Shown in pieces: positions 26,154-34,911 of a stretch of DNA of 64,000 nt. Positions within the stretch are counted from its first letter, which is position 1. Each line of letters begins with the position of its first letter. Origin of the DNA: Paenibacillus camelliae (GTDB taxonomy: Bacteria; Bacillota; Bacilli; Paenibacillales; Paenibacillaceae); NCBI RefSeq assembly GCF_023715345.1, contig NZ_JAMBNY010000006.1, forward strand, positions 124,001 through 188,000, written 5' to 3'. A program made the position numbers and the translations under genes. The notes under the pieces are model-generated. The model ran no database searches, was not told the origin of the DNA, and saw only the letters and a list, made by a program, of their open reading frames with translations.

Positions 26154-27071
26154 ATGCTGTGGTTAGCATATGGGATTTATCTAGTGGTTTCCTTCATCGT
26201 GCTGCTGCTTCTTAACTGGAAAAGCAAGCCTACAGCAATCATTAAGCTGGCCATCGTAGCTTGTTTACCGGTTGTAGGCTGGTTTATGCCGATTCTATGG
26301 ATACGGAAGCCTCGTCGCAACTCCGAGCAAGAGTTCGCAAATTATGTAGACAGTCAGCAGCAGGAGCATAAGATCAGACGAATTGGCGTATTTCACCGCA
26401 TCGAGAAGCAGCGTGAGCTTGATGTAGTGCCGATCGAGGATGCATTAGTCGTCAGCCAGCATAAGGATCGCAGACAGGTGTTAATCGATGTATTGAAGCA
26501 GGATACAATTCAATATATTGAGATTCTGCAGCAAGCCATTAGCAATGAGGATACAGAAACCTCTCATTATGCGGTAAGTGCGATTATGGAATTGAAGCGC
26601 AAGCTGCTCATCTCTTTGCAGGAGCTCGAGGTTCGCTACGAGCAGGAACAGCATAATCCAGAGGTTGCAAAAGCATATATAGAGGTGCTGGCCATTTACC
26701 TAAAAAGCGGCTTTCTTGATGAAAGGACGATGCGTAAATACCAGTACACCTATCTATCTGTATTAACGCACGCTTATCAGCAGGGGGAGCAGGAGGAGTG
26801 GTTATTCTCAGCTAAGCTGGATATTGAAATCGAGCTAGGTATTTATTCCGACGCAGAACAAACGGCACTGCAATACGTTGAGCATTATCCGTTAAGTGAG
26901 CAAGCATATTTATCATTGCTGCGTGTATACTTTGTCATTCGATCCTATCAAAAGCTGCAGCAAACACTTGAACGCTTGAAAAGCTCTCCAATTAGGCTAA
27001 CTAATCAAGGGCTAATGATGGTTAGATTTTGGTCAAGAGGGGTAGTAGATGAAGAACAATATAAGATTTAG
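26154..27071 (+). CDS. pelE: PelE-like protein (two TM helices plus TPR-like domain)
   Basis: 305-aa protein with two transmembrane helices at the N-terminus (about 1-19 and 27-44) and a cytoplasmic helical domain with TPR-like pairs, clearest at YVEHYPLSEQAYLSLLRVYFVIRSYQKLQQTLERL. PelE has just this layout and binds PelD and PelF in the inner-membrane Pel synthase complex. Sequence conservation in PelE is low, so the call leans on topology and on the position between pelD and pelA/F/G. The ATG at 26154 is 8 bases after the pelD stop, with GAGG upstream; the gene overlaps the next by 23 bases. Confidence 0.75.
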   Translation: MLWLAYGIYLVVSFIVLLLLNWKSKPTAIIKLAIVACLPVVGWFMPILWIRKPRRNSEQEFANYVDSQQQEHKIRRIGVFHRIEKQRELDVVPIEDALVVSQHKDRRQVLIDVLKQDTIQYIEILQQAISNEDTETSHYAVSAIMELKRKLLISLQELEVRYEQEQHNPEVAKAYIEVLAIYLKSGFLDERTMRKYQYTYLSVLTHAYQQGEQEEWLFSAKLDIEIELGIYSDAEQTALQYVEHYPLSEQAYLSLLRVYFVIRSYQKLQQTLERLKSSPIRLTNQGLMMVRFWSRGVVDEEQYKI

Positions 27072-28899
27072 AAGAAACGTATACATCATTATGCTCAGCA
27101 TCCTCATCTTTGGCATCATTTCTCAAATTGCGAGATCTGACCTAATGCTCAAATACGTGTCGAATGATAGTCAAACGTCTTTGGGGCAGTGGCAAACCTT
27201 TCAGGAAACGGTCACTACCGTCTCTATGAATATTGACGGCGGCGATATTGCTGGAGTTGATGCACACTGCATCATATATAACAGTGAGGATTCACTCAGC
27301 GTAAGCTACTATAACAACTTTGAGAAGGTGTACAGTTATTTAAAGCAGCCTTATACCGTATTGGATACAGCTAGCGATGAGCTCAGCTATGATGCATGCC
27401 AAGCGGTCATTATGACAGCAAGTATAGAGGTGCTTACCGACTCCATTACAGAGCTTGAGCAGTATATACATGATGGAGGCTACGTGTTTTTTTCTCGAAT
27501 GGATCACCCAGGACCGGTGTTTACGAAGCTATATCGTAAGCTAGGTATCGTAAATTACTGGTATGTTGTTGGCAATGATGATATCCACTTCACCTCCAAT
27601 CTATTGATTGGGCAGAAGGATGCATTGTTTACCGATGACTTCTTCTATAATGATTCGATCTCGGTTGAGCTGGATCATAATAGTGAACTGCTTGCTAAAG
27701 GTAAAAACCAGACACCAATTGCTTGGCGCTACGAGCACGGAGATGGTGCGGTTCTAGTCTATAACGGCAATAATCTGTTTACTAAATCCAATCGCGGCTT
27801 AGTCGTCGGTGCGATCAGCATGCTTATTCCGGATTATATTTATCCAATATTTAATGCCAAGCTCTTCTATATAGACGATTATCCTGCACCGATGAGTACA
27901 GAGGAAAGAAAAGAGATTAAAGAGGAATATAATCGCAACGTCGCAACCTTTTTCAAAGAGATTTGGTGGCCGGATATGATTAAGCTTGCCAAAAACTATG
28001 ATCTGAAATATACAGCAGTAGCGATAGAGGATTATAACGAAGCGATCGAAGCTCCTCTGCCTAAGTACCGTCAGGAGGATTTAACGAATTTAATTGTTTT
28101 CGGCAGAGAGGTGCTTAAGACAGGTGGTGAGGTTGGTATTCACGGCTATAATCATCAGCCGCTGCAGTTTAGGCAAGATATTGCAGACGAATATGATTAC
28201 GTCGTCTGGAATTCCTACGAGGATATGGAAGCTTCTATAAGAGAGGTCTTATCGTATACCCAAAGCGCGTTTCCGAATTATAACGTCGTTAGCTATGTAC
28301 CGCCTTCTAACATACTAAGTGCAGAAGGGCGTCAAGCACTTGTAGACAACTGGGAGACGCTGCGTGTCATTTCAAGCCTGTATGAGGAAGATCCAAAGGA
28401 TTTCTCCTATGTACAGGAGTTCGAGATTGCAGATGACGGGATCATTGAAATGCCTCGTATTACATCTGGTTATTCTGATTCGCCAGATATGATGTGGTTG
28501 GAGGCAAGTGTGATGACCGCTTATGGTTTCATCTCGCACTTTATTCATCCTGACGATATGTTTGACGATTACCGAAGTGGCAACAAGGGCTGGGGTGAGC
28601 TGTACAAAGATTTTGAATACATGCTAAATCGTATGGAAAGCACGTATCCATGGCTAAAGCCGCAAACATCTGGTGAGGCTGCTATTCATGTCGCACATGT
28701 GTTAAACAGTCAAATTACTAGAGAGCAAACGGATTCCGAGATCAAGGTTGATATTAACCATTTCAATAGCAATCAATACTTTATTCTTCGTTCTAAGAAA
28801 AAAATTGGTAGATTGACCAATTGTAATGTCAAGCTCATTGATGAGCACACCTATTTGGTGGAAGCGACAGATGAGCATTTTAATATTGAGTTAAAGTAG
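27049..28899 (+). CDS. pelA: DUF2194 protein, PelA-type polysaccharide deacetylase
   Basis: 616-aa membrane-anchored extracellular protein: one N-terminal helix (about 12-28), an N-terminal alpha/beta region to residue 260, then a CE4-like deacetylase domain. The metal and catalytic motifs are visible: Asp276-Asp277 in YIDDYPAPM and His365-xxx-His369 in GIHGYNHQPL. DUF2194 proteins occur in Gram-positive Pel clusters as the deacetylase half of PelA. No glycoside hydrolase domain like that of Pseudomonas PelA was recognised. It should partly deacetylate the emerging GalNAc polymer on the cell surface, giving positive charge. AGAGGGG precedes the ATG; it overlaps pelE by 23 bases. Confidence 0.82.
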   Translation: MKNNIRFRRNVYIIMLSILIFGIISQIARSDLMLKYVSNDSQTSLGQWQTFQETVTTVSMNIDGGDIAGVDAHCIIYNSEDSLSVSYYNNFEKVYSYLKQPYTVLDTASDELSYDACQAVIMTASIEVLTDSITELEQYIHDGGYVFFSRMDHPGPVFTKLYRKLGIVNYWYVVGNDDIHFTSNLLIGQKDALFTDDFFYNDSISVELDHNSELLAKGKNQTPIAWRYEHGDGAVLVYNGNNLFTKSNRGLVVGAISMLIPDYIYPIFNAKLFYIDDYPAPMSTEERKEIKEEYNRNVATFFKEIWWPDMIKLAKNYDLKYTAVAIEDYNEAIEAPLPKYRQEDLTNLIVFGREVLKTGGEVGIHGYNHQPLQFRQDIADEYDYVVWNSYEDMEASIREVLSYTQSAFPNYNVVSYVPPSNILSAEGRQALVDNWETLRVISSLYEEDPKDFSYVQEFEIADDGIIEMPRITSGYSDSPDMMWLEASVMTAYGFISHFIHPDDMFDDYRSGNKGWGELYKDFEYMLNRMESTYPWLKPQTSGEAAIHVAHVLNSQITREQTDSEIKVDINHFNSNQYFILRSKKKIGRLTNCNVKLIDEHTYLVEATDEHFNIELK

Positions 28900-28907
28900 G
28901 TGAAGCA

Positions 28908-30362
28908 ATGAAAATATGTATCATTGCTGAGGGCTCTTATCCTTATGTCACAGGAGGAGTTTCCAGTTGGATTCATGAGATTGCAACGCAGATGCAGGAG
29001 CATGAATTTATAATTTTTACGATTGCTGCATCGCGTTCGCAAAGAGGAAAGTTTAAGTATAAGCTGCCTTCCAACATCGTTGAGGTGAGAGAGACTTTTC
29101 TTGATTCTTATCTAACGGAAGAAGGCAAGTGGGGACAGCGCTTCAAGCTGTCTGACAATGATCGTCAGAATTTGTTGCGTTTGCTTGGTGACGAAGGCGC
29201 GATTCACTGGCAGGAGCTTTTTGAGCTGCTGCGTCGAAAGCAATATGATCATGTGGCTGACTTCCTACAGAGTAAGGATTTCTACGATTTACTTCAAGAT
29301 TTGTGTCAGCGATGCTATCCGCTCGTTCCTTACACAGAGATGTTCTGGACTGTACGGTCGATGATTCTACCGTTGTTTCTTACGATACGCGAGCAAATCC
29401 CTGAGGCAGACTTGTATCATAGCGTCTCTACTGGCTATGCAGGTGTCGTCGGTGCGCTGGCGAAGGGCTTGTATAATAAGCCATTTTTGTTAACAGAGCA
29501 CGGTATTTATTCTCGGGAAAGAGAAGAAGAAATTATTAAAGCAGATTGGGTTAAAGGCTATTTTAAAGATCTATGGATTCAATATTTCTATCGTTTGTCT
29601 GCCTGTGCCTATGAGCAAGCAGATCAAGTAACAACGCTCTTTAATCGTAATCGAGAAATTGAGATCGAGCTGGGCTGTGATGAGCAAAAAATAAAGATTA
29701 TTCCAAATGGAGTTAATGTATCAAGATACGAGCAGCTAGATACTGAAAAGCCGGAGCATCAGCTTAATATCGGGGCAATCATTCGGGTCGTTCCTATTAA
29801 AGACATAAAGACGATGCTGCAAAGCTTTGCGATCGTCAAGGAAGAAATTCCGAACGCAGTGTTCTATGTTATGGGCTCCTATGAAGAGGATGAGGAGTAT
29901 TACGAGGAATGTATTCGACTGATGAATGCTCTGCAGCTAAAGGATGTTATATTCACAGGCTCGGTCAATATTATGGAGTATATCGGTAAGATGGATTTGC
30001 TCGTACTGACAAGTATAAGCGAAGGCCAGCCACTGGCTATCTTGGAAGGTATGGCAGCAGGGAAGCCTTTTGTTGCAACGAATGTAGGAAGCTGCAAGGA
30101 GCTGCTGGAGGGTATGGAGGATGCGATTGGACCTGCTGGCATAATTGCACCGGTTATGCATGTGGAGCAGATAGCTCAGGCTATCATCAAGCTGGCGAAA
30201 AGCAAAAAGCTGCGTGAACAATATGGACATAACGCCTATCAGCGTGTAAGTAGGCATTATCGTCAAGAGGATGTCATTGCAGGCTATCGCAAACTATATG
30301 TTGAATTGGAGGACAAAGCAAATGGCAGGAATAGGGTTCGAGCTGCGAAAGCTCTTTCATAA
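28908..30362 (+). CDS. pelF: PelF family GT4 glycosyltransferase
   Basis: 484-aa cytosolic GT-B glycosyltransferase. The N-terminus MKICIIAEGSYPYVTGGVSS is the PelF signature, with the helical insert (residues about 60-150), LLTEHGIYSREREEEI near 200, the nucleotide-sugar site KIIPNGVNVSRYE, and the EX7E motif as Glu372...Glu380 in SEGQPLAILEGMAAGKP. PelF polymerises the Pel chain from UDP-GalNAc (and related UDP-sugars) and docks on PelD/E/G. It starts 8 bases after pelA and overlaps pelG by 41 bases. Full length for the family. Confidence 0.93.
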   Translation: MKICIIAEGSYPYVTGGVSSWIHEIATQMQEHEFIIFTIAASRSQRGKFKYKLPSNIVEVRETFLDSYLTEEGKWGQRFKLSDNDRQNLLRLLGDEGAIHWQELFELLRRKQYDHVADFLQSKDFYDLLQDLCQRCYPLVPYTEMFWTVRSMILPLFLTIREQIPEADLYHSVSTGYAGVVGALAKGLYNKPFLLTEHGIYSREREEEIIKADWVKGYFKDLWIQYFYRLSACAYEQADQVTTLFNRNREIEIELGCDEQKIKIIPNGVNVSRYEQLDTEKPEHQLNIGAIIRVVPIKDIKTMLQSFAIVKEEIPNAVFYVMGSYEEDEEYYEECIRLMNALQLKDVIFTGSVNIMEYIGKMDLLVLTSISEGQPLAILEGMAAGKPFVATNVGSCKELLEGMEDAIGPAGIIAPVMHVEQIAQAIIKLAKSKKLREQYGHNAYQRVSRHYRQEDVIAGYRKLYVELEDKANGRNRVRAAKALS

Positions 30363-33300
30363 GGAAGGGTTGCTTAACAATTTACGTGCCTACGCATATT
30401 CCTCGATGACTACGGTTGGACCTATGATTTTATGTATGTCATTGATTATTATCCTACAGCGGCTTATGTCTAGATATAACGGAAGCTATATGGATTGGGA
30501 GCTGTACATCGCTACAGTTTCGTATTGCTTTATCTTCTCAATCGTTATGACGTCGGGCATTTCACTAGTCATTACACGGTACGTATCGGATTGTCTATAT
30601 ACGAAGGATTATCGAAAGCTGATGTCTTCCTATTACGGGGTACTAACCCTCGTATTGCCCATCGCTTCACTAGCGGCCTTTTTGTTTCTAAGTCGGGTAC
30701 AGGCTGATTTATCCTATAAAATTAGCGCGTACTTCTTCTTTATATTTCTCGTCATTATTTGGCTGCAGGGAGTATATTTATCCGCACTTAAAGACTATGT
30801 GAGGATTGCAAGAAGCTTTATTATCGGTGCAGTTGCAGCTGTGTTGGTCGCTTGGCTCGGTATGGAGTTCTTCTCCATTTCAACGCTGCTCTCTGCATTC
30901 ATTGGCTTAGATGTTGGTTTCTTCATCATCTGCACGTTAACTGGCTTTCACTTTCAACAAAAGTTTCCTAAAGCAGATACGAAGTATTATTTTGAGTTTT
31001 TGACCTACTTCAAGAAGTATCCAAGCCTATTTTTCTCAGGCTGCCTGATTTATTCAGGTATCTATCTGCATAACTTTGTGTATTGGTTCAGCGGGCACGG
31101 CTATCATATTGCAGAAGCATACAGAGTGTATATGCCATACGATGTGCCGGTATTCTATGCATTCCTTACCGTGCTGCCAACACTCGTTACGTTTGTCGTT
31201 TCAGTAGAAACCTCATTCTTTGAAAAGTTTAGACATTATTATTTGAACATATTGACGGGCGGGACTGTGCAGGATATTCAAAATGCAAAGCGGCGCATGC
31301 AGAATACGTTAGTTCGTGAAATCAGCTTCCTAATGGAAATACAGCTTGTGTTTACCGTGCTGGCAATTGGTGCAGGTATTTTACTGCTACCGCGTGTAGG
31401 ATTTACGATGCAGCAGCTTGACTTATTTATTATTTTGTCACTGGCCTATTATCTGTTTATTATGCTGTTCTCGCTTGTTCATATTTTAATGTACTTTGAT
31501 GACCAGAAAGGTGTATTTATGATTGGGGCATTATTCTTCTTGCTTAACATTGGATGTACTATCGTGACGATGAATCTGGATTACGATGGTTTAGGTATGT
31601 TTATAGCTGCGTTTATAGCACTAGCTGCTGTAATTATTCGCCTGCTATATGTACTGCGTAATATCGATTACTACACGTTTTGTGCGCAGCCTATTCATAC
31701 GAAGGAGAAGCAGACCAGTAAGAGAAGACGCTTTAGATCGGGTGCAGTCACGATGCTAATTGCTTGTTGTATGCTGATTTCAGCTTGCAGCTTGGGCGAC
31801 GATACCATTGATGATCTCAAAGAAAGCGGAAGTGCTGCTTTAGCCGGAGAAGTTAGCTACGCGCTAATGGATGATAAAAGACTGTATGAACGAGACCAGG
31901 ACGACACATTGAAGGCACTCTACCTAACGATTCTACCGAAAAAGGATGGAGATGTGTCGTTCGATTGGTATGAGTTAAACCGTCAGATCGATAAGGAGCT
32001 TGGTAAGGATCTGGAAGTTATTGTTCAAGAGGGACTGCCTAATGGCGAGGGTCCCAAAGCAGGTATGTTTCAGTATGGAGCTACGAAAGCGAATGCCTCG
32101 ATAGCAGTACGAGGCAATTCTGCTTGGTCTCGTGTACAAAAGTCCTATAAGCTCAAGTTTTATGCTGACGCTGGTACATACATGGACCAGGAAAGACTGA
32201 ATCTGAACAAGCATATTGATGATATGTCTCGCTTGCGTAATAAGCTCAGCTTTGATCTGATGGAGACAATACCGGATATGACGAGCCTACGAACACAGTT
32301 CATTCAAGTGTACGTTAAGGATCTATCCAACGGAGAGAAGGATGCTCCTTATGAGGACTACGGGCTTTATACGCACGTAGAGCAGCCGAATAAGAAGTTT
32401 CTAAAAGCACATATGCTTGATCCAAATGGCTACTTGTACAAGGTTAAGTTTTTTGAGTTTTTCCGCTACCCGGATCAAATTAGATCGAAAGATGATCCTG
32501 CCTACGATATTGCAACTTTTGAGCAAATCTTTGAGGTTAAAGGGCGGGAGGAGCATGACAAGCTCATTGAAATGCTCGATGCGGTGAATGATTATAGCAT
32601 TCCAATTGAACAAACGATTGAGAAATACTTCGATCTCGATAATTTTTTAACATGGACCGCCATGAATATATTGATGGACAATATGGATACTGACGCGAAC
32701 AATTTCTTCCTGTATTCGCCGTTAAACATTGATAAGTGGTATTTCCTACCGTGGGATTATGACGGTGCATGGGAGCTTCAAAGGAATATGGACTTTATTC
32801 GTCCGTACCAATCCGGTATTAGTAACTATTGGGGCGTTGTTCTGCATAATCGTTACTTTAGAAACGCGGAGAATGTTAATAAACTCACCGAGAAGATCGA
32901 GGAGCTGTATACGTACATCAATGAAGAAACGGTGCAGCAACAGCTGAACAAGTATAAGAGCATTGTAACGCCATTCGTCTCTCGTATGCCCGACGTTAAA
33001 TACTTGCCAGATCATGTATCAACCTATGATAGCGATATTCAGCGGATCCTGAATACACCGAAAAGATCGCTGGAGCGCTACTATGATGACCTGGAGAAAC
33101 CGAAGCCGTTCTACTTAAATGATGTACGTCAAGAAAACGGTAAACTGTTTTTTGATTGGGGCGTTTCCTTCGACTTGCAGGATGATGAGCTAACTTATGA
33201 GATCGTCATTGCGAAGGATAAGTATATGCAGGAAGTTGTTTATGAAAACAAAGAAATAAAAGAAATCACGCATTCGATACCAAGCCTAGAACCGGGACGC

Positions 33301-33417
33301 TACTTCTGGGGTGTTTCTGTCGTCGATAGTCAAGGAAATCGACAGGACAACTTTGAGATCTACATTGATGTCGAAGATGATTTATTTTATGGCATTAAAG
33401 ATTTCGAGGTGAATTAA
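30322..33417 (+). CDS. pelG: PelG exporter fused to a CotH-kinase domain with internal lipobox
   Basis: 1031-aa fusion. Residues 1-455 are PelG: the start MAGIGFELRKLFHKEG is diagnostic, followed by about 12 transmembrane helices of the MOP flippase class. A basic turn (KRRRFRSG) and one more hydrophobic helix with a lipobox LISAC (Cys489) follow, then an extracellular CotH domain (about 530-870) with RGNSAW, KSYKLKF and the metal-binding PWDYDGAW (Asp812), and a C-terminal fibronectin-III-like domain. CotH proteins are atypical protein kinases of spore coats. The start is ATG 30322 with GGAGG 9 bases upstream, overlapping pelF. An internal start at 31753 could also yield a separate CotH lipoprotein, but its ribosome binding site is poor. 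Confidence 0.87.
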   Translation: MAGIGFELRKLFHKEGLLNNLRAYAYSSMTTVGPMILCMSLIIILQRLMSRYNGSYMDWELYIATVSYCFIFSIVMTSGISLVITRYVSDCLYTKDYRKLMSSYYGVLTLVLPIASLAAFLFLSRVQADLSYKISAYFFFIFLVIIWLQGVYLSALKDYVRIARSFIIGAVAAVLVAWLGMEFFSISTLLSAFIGLDVGFFIICTLTGFHFQQKFPKADTKYYFEFLTYFKKYPSLFFSGCLIYSGIYLHNFVYWFSGHGYHIAEAYRVYMPYDVPVFYAFLTVLPTLVTFVVSVETSFFEKFRHYYLNILTGGTVQDIQNAKRRMQNTLVREISFLMEIQLVFTVLAIGAGILLLPRVGFTMQQLDLFIILSLAYYLFIMLFSLVHILMYFDDQKGVFMIGALFFLLNIGCTIVTMNLDYDGLGMFIAAFIALAAVIIRLLYVLRNIDYYTFCAQPIHTKEKQTSKRRRFRSGAVTMLIACCMLISACSLGDDTIDDLKESGSAALAGEVSYALMDDKRLYERDQDDTLKALYLTILPKKDGDVSFDWYELNRQIDKELGKDLEVIVQEGLPNGEGPKAGMFQYGATKANASIAVRGNSAWSRVQKSYKLKFYADAGTYMDQERLNLNKHIDDMSRLRNKLSFDLMETIPDMTSLRTQFIQVYVKDLSNGEKDAPYEDYGLYTHVEQPNKKFLKAHMLDPNGYLYKVKFFEFFRYPDQIRSKDDPAYDIATFEQIFEVKGREEHDKLIEMLDAVNDYSIPIEQTIEKYFDLDNFLTWTAMNILMDNMDTDANNFFLYSPLNIDKWYFLPWDYDGAWELQRNMDFIRPYQSGISNYWGVVLHNRYFRNAENVNKLTEKIEELYTYINEETVQQQLNKYKSIVTPFVSRMPDVKYLPDHVSTYDSDIQRILNTPKRSLERYYDDLEKPKPFYLNDVRQENGKLFFDWGVSFDLQDDELTYEIVIAKDKYMQEVVYENKEIKEITHSIPSLEPGRYFWGVSVVDSQGNRQDNFEIYIDVEDDLFYGIKDFEVN

Positions 33418-34128
33418 TTGAAATTAAGAGGGAAAAGACTGCGAACAGAGCAAAAATATTATTTGCATATGCATGACTACCTTACACTTCGAATGAGAAT
33501 TTCACAGCTGTTAACGCTTGATGAGCATTCGATTGATATTGATGGCTACAATATTCGAAGCTTGTATTTTGATGATCCAAGACGAACGGCGCTTGAAACA
33601 AAAAATGATGGCGTGTTTAAACGGCAAAAGTTTAGAATTCGTATCTACAACGGGTCAGACAATCATATTGCATTGGAGCGAAAAAGCAAGCTTGGAGACT
33701 ATGTTGCCAAGGAATCAGTAACGATTACTAGAGCGCAATATGATCAAATCTTGCTTGGAAACTATGAAAGCTTATATGAAACAGAGGATCCACTAAGACT
33801 TGATTTCTATGCAGCATTAACAGCATCGGGTTATATTCCGACTACGATCGTAGATTATTGGCGTGAAGCCTATGTATTCCCGCAGGGAAATGTGAGGATT
33901 ACGTTTGATAAACGACTTGCTGTAGGAAGTAATCAGCTTGATTTATTTCATCCGGAGCTCTCGTTAGCCGAGATTATGCCTCCAAGTGTTACGATTATGG
34001 AAGTGAAGTTTGACGATATGCTGCCTAGCGTTGTGAAGCCGCTCATTACGCCAGCTAATCATCTGCGATCCAGCATATCAAAATACGTTTTGTGCAAGGA
34101 ACAACAAATGCTGCTGCATACTCAGTAG
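33418..34128 (+). CDS. VTC-domain (polyphosphate polymerase-like) protein
   Basis: 236-aa protein of the VTC/CYTH-type triphosphate tunnel class. The basic tunnel motifs are seen: early RTEQKYYLH, SLYFDDP, FKRQKFRIRIYNGSD, IALERKSKLGDYVAKESV, a central TIVDYWREAY and a late IMEVKFDDMLP. In yeast this fold makes polyphosphate; bacterial members next to CotH and DUF4956 genes have no settled role but share the phosphate-handling pocket. TTG start right after the pelG-cotH stop, with GAGGTG upstream: part of the same operon. A role in phosphorylating or charging surface polymer is inference. Confidence 0.88.
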   Translation: MKLRGKRLRTEQKYYLHMHDYLTLRMRISQLLTLDEHSIDIDGYNIRSLYFDDPRRTALETKNDGVFKRQKFRIRIYNGSDNHIALERKSKLGDYVAKESVTITRAQYDQILLGNYESLYETEDPLRLDFYAALTASGYIPTTIVDYWREAYVFPQGNVRITFDKRLAVGSNQLDLFHPELSLAEIMPPSVTIMEVKFDDMLPSVVKPLITPANHLRSSISKYVLCKEQQMLLHTQ

Positions 34129-34157
34129 TGTAACGAACAATAGGTTGGGGGATATGG

Positions 34158-34829
34158 ATGACTACCTTTGAGGATATTATTAAAAAGAGTGTATTAACAT
34201 TAGAGAGCTTCCGCACGGTTTCTTATTACGACGTTGTCGTTGGACTAATTATTTCTTTTTTAATCGGAATGTTTATTTATGCGATCTACCGCAAAACATT
34301 CCGCGGAGTTGTGTACAGCTACAACTATAATGTTTCCTTCGTGCTTATGACGATGATTACAACACTCGTCATTATGACGATCAGCACCAATATCGTCTTA
34401 TCTTTAGGTATGGTTGGTGCCCTAAGTATTGTCCGCTTTAGAACTGCAGTCAAAGATCCGCTTGATATCGTTTATATGTTCTGGGCGATATCGGCAGGTA
34501 TAGCAACAGGTGCTAAAATCTATCCGCTTGCCATTGGTGGTTCACTTATTATTGGTTTAGTGATCTTCTGGCTAAGTAAACGTAAGGTTAGAGAAGAGGC
34601 TTATCTACTCATCATTCGACATACTGATGAAGCGATCAACGAGCTGAGAACTGAGCTAAGAAAGCTAAAAGGAAAGCTGAAATCGAAAAATGTACGTAAA
34701 AACTATACGGAAGTCACCTATGAAATTAAGCTAGTAGATGACAATACCGCCTTCCTTCAATCGATCATTGAAATAAAGGGAGTTAGTGATGCTTCGCTAG
34801 TTAATTACACAGGAGATTACGCACAATAG
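34158..34829 (+). CDS. DUF4956 family membrane protein
   Basis: 223-aa protein with four transmembrane helices (about 25-45, 57-78, 82-100 with LGMVGALSIVRFRTAVKDP, and 108-140), then a cytosolic ferredoxin-like domain of about 80 residues. GALSIVRFRTAVKDPLDIVY is the DUF4956 signature. Genes of this family sit beside VTC and CotH genes in many bacteria. Here it is the last gene of the operon, followed by a strong terminator. The function is unknown; it may supply or couple nucleotides or phosphate to the VTC/CotH partners. Confidence 0.87.
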   Translation: MTTFEDIIKKSVLTLESFRTVSYYDVVVGLIISFLIGMFIYAIYRKTFRGVVYSYNYNVSFVLMTMITTLVIMTISTNIVLSLGMVGALSIVRFRTAVKDPLDIVYMFWAISAGIATGAKIYPLAIGGSLIIGLVIFWLSKRKVREEAYLLIIRHTDEAINELRTELRKLKGKLKSKNVRKNYTEVTYEIKLVDDNTAFLQSIIEIKGVSDASLVNYTGDYAQ

Positions 34830-34833
34830 AAGA

Positions 34834-34895
34834 AAAAGCAGGGGATGTCCAAGGTCGCGTTCAATGAACGGACAGTTGGACATCCCCTGCTTTAT
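34834..34895. terminator. Bidirectional terminator between pel operon and gntP
   Basis: Perfect 18-bp stem: AAAGCAGGGGATGTCCAA (34835-34852) with TTGGACATCCCCTGCTTT (34876-34893). A and T runs flank both sides. It serves the convergent pel operon and gntP. Confidence 0.9.
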
Positions 34896-34911
34896 TATGA
34901 TTGAGCTGTTG

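Noticed and set aside
31753-33417. Separate cotH gene rather than a PelG fusion
   Set aside because: The reading frame is continuous from PelG and the ATG at 31753 has no good ribosome binding site. It is kept as an alternative in the pelG entry and in the findings.
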